64,000 nt of DNA from Rhinopomastus cyanomelas (Eukaryota; Chordata; Aves; Bucerotiformes; Rhinopomastidae), in the NCBI GenBank assembly GCA_013400115.1, contig VXBP01002601.1:199267-263266 (forward strand), in the 5' to 3' direction. Both the position numbers and the translations under genes were made by a program. The first letter of the stretch is position 1. Every line of letters starts with the position of its first letter. Below the pieces are notes generated by a model. That model ran no database searches, was not told the origin of the DNA, and saw only the letters and a list, made by a program, of their open reading frames with translations. Positions 60,001 through 64,000 of this stretch are shown in pieces.

Positions 60001-62774
60001 TCAATTGTCACAGAACAACAGCTACAAAACTGATTATTACCATTAGGAGAGTGAAACAGCCAAGCTTGTTCGTTCCATGCAACAAGAGGTTACAAGTATG
60101 GAAGCTTATCAAGACTGGTCAATGGTTGTGCAAAACTGTTACCAAAACATGAGGGTGGAAGGTGAATGAAGATAGAAAACTTAAAAAAACTTAAGGTTTT
60201 TATCAGCAAGATCAGACTTTCAAGTGAAACCAGTTCAAGAATATAGCTGCTGTCTAACCTGGCTGATAATCAAGAGCAGCACCAAATATAAGTCAGTCAC
60301 GGAAAGGTTACTTGAAGCCAGGCACACAAGGTCAGGGTGTGAAAAGCAGCAAGCACCCATAAATGTGGCCTCCCCAGATACTGCCTTTCACTCAACCCAC
60401 ACCAGAGACCACCAACTCACATCCTGAGCTGTTTGCTCTGGCCACAAGACACATATTGACCTCAGTGACTTTTCTGTTGATACCAGAATGCACTTGCATT
60501 CCCATCAGTGCTCACTGCTTGCACAGCTATCACAAGGAACAAGCTCCTTCAGTACTTCTGCTAAGACAGGCCATTAATTGAAATTAATTCATTGTGTAAT
60601 AGAAAGCCGTTAACTGAAATTAAACTCTGCATGGCTAATAATCATCAAGTTTAAAGCACAAATTTCCACTACACTGAAAACGAACAGGATTTACAAACCA
60701 ACAAGACAAGAACAAAATACTGCCCGAATTCCCAAACCCTGATGTTATGGTTTGCTCTGCTGCATCACTTGGCCACTTCTGTCTCTCCACAGGAGAGTTC
60801 TCCTGCTTGTGAAGCCTGGACCCCACCACTTCTCAGAGAAACAAGCCATTTGACTCAGCATTTGGTCAAAGTTGGCATTTAATCAGTTAAAGTTGCAGCT
60901 GAAAAAGCATAAAGCCAAAAAGGCATTAGATCACAGAACCCACACATCAGCCAAGATTTCATTGTACACATTCAAGTTGTCTAGGCTGTGTCCCATCATT
61001 ACAGCCTTGCTCTGATTTAAGCGTCTCAACTGCTCTTCTATCCAGATATCCAGTAGCACTGCACTGACGATTAGACATAAGTTTGAGAGTTTTAAAGAGT
61101 GACTGAGAAAGGATTGTCTCATCAAATTAGGCTTCTGGTTATGAGTTTGTGTAAAAAACTCCAGCTAAATCTTTAAACTAGACATTCCTCTGCAGCATAT
61201 ACTTAACACCAGTGAAAATAGGTCAGCTTCATTTTTCTTCAGGCATGTAAGACAATCAAGTTGGCTTAGGCCAAAAGGAGAGTACAACAAATAAGTTACT
61301 TCTAGAAGTTGTATTTACAGGAGTAATGTGAAAGCTTCTTTATTCCTTAAGTAAATATATATATTTTATAGGAAGTAAATACAAAAACTTTTATCATCAT
61401 AAATCAGCATCACCTGATCAAACAAAAGTATAAGTTCAGCATGCAAGGGCCAGACGTGACCGAAACAGCACATAAAACTTGTAGCAAGTGTGCTGTAAGT
61501 GAACAAACAGCAAAGATGGCATTGTCATGGAAGATTGCGCTGTTGCTATCCAATTCTTTACAATTATGTTATTTTCAGACTTCAAGCAAATAACTCACAA
61601 GAACCAGAAGTCTAGTTCCCATTTGTTAGTTTCTTGTCTTAGCTTTGGTAACTTCGAAGGGGGCAAGGAGAGCAAAGTTTAAAGCATCTAAAAAAACCCC
61701 CACTTATCCTGAAAATCACAGATCCAAGGATGCCCTTGAACAGACAAACATTTCCCTCCCCCTCATCACAAGGCAAAGATCTCTGACCTACGGAAGTAAT
61801 GTTTAGACAGCTCAACAAACAAAAAGCTATCCAGACTACAGGCTTCAGCTTTGAAAAAGGCAAGGCTGATCCCAGTCCAGAAGGTACATTCTTCCCTATG
61901 CCCTTTAACAAACCCCCTACACTCGAGGGTAGTCAAGAGCAAGGCTCCTGTTTTAGGATCAGAACTCGATTCAACAAGATTCGAGCAGAAAGACCACTCC
62001 AGGCCTCCAGCAGCTGTTCAGAAAGCATGACTGCACTGCTTTGCCTCACAACCTCTGCCTGCCCTTCTGCAGGTAAGGTCACGCTCAGGCACCACCTTTC
62101 TCCACCCACAAGATCTACACTGGTGAGGCCGCAGGAAGAATAAACATCACCACAGACAGAACGGGAGCACCACCCCTCGGAAACTTGTTTCATCTGAGAC
62201 CGACAGCATCCCAGCCCTCCATTTATCTCGCACAGACACGTTATCAACTATCCCAGGGCAGCCAGGGGAAAGCAGCGAAGGCTAAATAGCAGGTATCCGC
62301 CCTAGAAACAAACACTCGAGCCCTGCTACTCCCCGCTTCCCTCCCCCGAGCCTCACTTTTTGGCCCAAATCACAGAGGCCAGCCAGCTCCGATGGCTCCC
62401 TCTCAGCCCCAAGGCCACCGGGACGCAGCTGAAACGGCCAAATCTCGAAGACCGCGACTGCGACGGGGCCTCCTCCTCCCTTCCCGGCTCCCTCGCAGGC
62501 CTCACAGACACAGGTCCTATGCAAGGCGCCGCTTCCCCCAACCCCTCAACAACGCACAAAGCTTCCTGACGTCTAAGAACCGCATTCCGGAATGGCTGAA
62601 GCCGCCGAGCCCTGTGGGGGGAAGGGGCTGCTCTACGCTCCGGTGACACTTCCCACACACAGGTACTAGTGTCTCCAGGCCAGTGGGCCTGAAACCCGCA
62701 CAGGCCGCGGTCAGGACCCACCAGCTCCTGACGAACCCTCCACAACCCCGAGCCGGGGCCGGGCGCGGGATCCA

Positions 62775-62824
62775 GGCCGGGCCGGGCCAGGCCGGGCCGG
62801 GCCAGGCCAGGCCAGGCCAGGCCA
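62775..62824 (+). repeat. GGCCR pentanucleotide array, 10 copies
   Basis: Ten contiguous 5-bp units GGCC(G/A) occur with the fifth base in the order G G A G G A A A A A. The array lies in RALB intron 1 starting 38 bases past the exon 1 donor. Confidence 0.95.
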
Positions 62825-62861
62825 AGTCCCGTCCCGTCCCCATCCGCCGCCTCTTTCTCAC

Positions 62862-62935
62862 CTGGGGCTACGACCCGTGCGGGCGCGGCAGCTGCTCCTG
62901 CCCTGCGCCCGGCCCTTCTTTAACCGGCCCCGCCG
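62862..62935 (-). other. RALB: RALB non-coding exon 1 (5' UTR), inferred
   Basis: On the minus strand a strong donor CCCCAG|GTGAGA has GT at 62861-62860, within a CpG island in the expected position and direction for RALB. The exon joins to the 5' UTR part of the first coding exon. The transcription start is not visible; the upper limit here is an estimate placed below the CCAAT motif at 62950-62954. Confidence 0.6.
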
Positions 62936-63260
62936 CCCCTCGTGCGCTCATTGGGGTGCCGCCGCCCGCGCGCCCCCGCCGCGCACTTCCGCCCTCGTTG
63001 GAGCCGCTCCCGCCGCTAGGGCCCGTCTCCTGGGCGAGTGCGCGCCCCCGCCGCGGCACCGCCCCCATCACCCAGTCACGTGGCGCCCTCGAGCCAATAG
63101 GCAGAGGCGGGGCGGGGCGATGCGGGCCGAGGCGGGCGCTGGCAGAGGAGTGCGGGGCGGGGCGAGCCTGGCAGAGGTGACGACCGTGTGGGCGAAGCGT
63201 CCACCTTTCACTGCTGGTGCTGCCCCTGCTCGTGAGGTAAAGGGGGTGCGGGCAGCTCAA

Positions 63261-64000
63261 ACTGTGGTGGTTGTTCCCCTGAGTAGAGAGGCCTGCAGGG
63301 CCCCGCCGGAGGCCGTACCCCTCAATACTGCGGGTCCTGGTGCGAGTCAGAAGTTAGCGAGGGCTCGGTCTCAAATGCATCAGCTTTAATTTTCTTTTTT
63401 CTAGATCTAAATTCCTATTTAAATTCCACACGCTTAAGTTAGAGAGAATATTCTCTCTAGTAAAATTCTCTCTGGGTAAAATTCTTATTTCACAGAACAG
63501 CCCTTCACATGGTAACAGTCCTTTGGGGAAACATCTGAGGTCCTTACCAGCCAGGGTGTTCAGATCCTCTGAGACTGAAGGAACAGGTTAAGTAGTTGCG
63601 TTAAATCCTGATTTCTCACAAGTAACAAGTAAGAGGATAACAGGGAATTGCCTTACAGAAAAGAAAGGGAAAGAATTCACTACTTCCTCCCTCTGTGTAT
63701 TGATGGCTGGGTGAATTTGAAGTTGGAAAGCATAAAAAAGGCCTGTCACTTACATGAAGGTGAAAAAAAAGCAATCCAGCTTTAGAGCTTTATAAAAGTG
63801 ATAGGTGAAACAACAGCCTATTGCCAAAACAAAATGGAAGAAAAGGAGGAGGAGGAGGAATTGGAAAGAGATTTATCATAATCTGTAATTTCAGGGTTGG
63901 CAAAAGAATGTCAGGAATCAGAAAAAAGCAGTTACAGTGGTAGAAAACAGTAGGTGTGTCACTCTGAGAAGCAGCTGAGTACTTCGGGACTGCATAAAAA
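63261..64000. other. Sequence beyond the RALB promoter
   Basis: GC content drops after about 63370. No coding frame or recognisable repeat is present, only an AGG run near 63846-63858. It would be RALB upstream intergenic DNA, or part of a divergent transcript if one exists. Confidence 0.5.

Larger units (their letters stand above)
41923..62861 (-). other. RALB: RALB intron 1
   Basis: This 20.9-kb intron separates the non-coding first exon from the first coding exon. It carries nearly all sizeable repeats of the window (CR1 copies and a candidate LTR, listed separately) plus an A-rich low-complexity stretch at 45900-45956. The segments 44290-48170, 51870-54700 and 57050-62600 hold nothing I can identify beyond short low-complexity runs. 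Alternative non-coding 5' exons, known for mammalian RALB, could be hidden here but cannot be called by eye. Confidence 0.75.
62640..63260 (-). promoter_or_regulatory. RALB: RALB CpG-island promoter
   Basis: The sequence is strongly GC- and CpG-rich. It contains CCAAT boxes in both orientations (minus strand at 62950-62954, plus strand at 63094-63098), an E-box GTCACGTGGC core at 63077-63082, and several GGGGCGGGG Sp1-type boxes between 63105 and 63165. No TATA box is seen. This is a typical housekeeping-type, possibly bidirectional promoter. Confidence 0.75.

Noticed and set aside
1..64000. CRISPR arrays, bacterial operons, tRNA or rRNA genes, or a novel defence-type system
   Set aside because: The window is a vertebrate chromosome segment; no spaced direct-repeat array, rRNA block or convincing tRNA fold was seen.

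Overview
This window is vertebrate nuclear DNA, almost certainly from a bird. It holds split genes with GT-AG introns, CpG-island promoters, several CR1 retrotransposon fragments (including 3' ends with the ATTCTATG-type octamer tail), one candidate retroviral solo LTR, and otherwise few repeats. There are no operons, CRISPR arrays or bacterial genes. Species cannot be fixed from sequence alone. The assembly has one long N gap (14336-15211) and single Ns at 15990 and 44285.

Two protein-coding genes are present, both on the minus strand. INHBB (inhibin/activin beta-B subunit) has two coding exons: exon 2 at 10613-11388 and exon 1 at 13966 running into the N gap. The start codon and the N-terminal part of the signal peptide are missing from the assembly. 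Its 3' UTR runs down to about 8545. A CpG-rich 5' region extends to about 17165. RALB (Ras-like small GTPase) is complete: coding exons at 41766-41879, 40499-40707, 37690-37867 and 35489-35608 give a 206-residue protein ending in CCLL. A non-coding first exon ends at 62862 in a second CpG island, about 21 kb upstream of the start codon.

Layout: 1-8540 is intergenic sequence beyond the INHBB 3' end with two CR1 scraps. 8545-15500 is INHBB. 15500-17165 is its GC-rich upstream region with unusual simple repeats and C/G homopolymers. About 17200-33730 is a repeat-poor intergenic stretch. About 33730-62935 is RALB, whose large first intron holds nearly all sizeable repeats: a CR1 truncated at an N, a nested CR1-in-CR1, further CR1 tails, and a 765-bp candidate solo LTR with a 5-bp target duplication. 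62935-64000 is the rest of the RALB CpG-island promoter and flanking sequence.

INHBB and RALB are adjacent and co-oriented as on human 2q14.2. Their products are not known to act together: one is a secreted TGF-beta-family ligand, the other an intracellular GTPase. I found no new biological system here. The most interesting observations are structural: the gap removing the INHBB start, repeat tracts beside the INHBB stop codon and promoter, the nested CR1, the solo LTR, and small tandem arrays near both genes.
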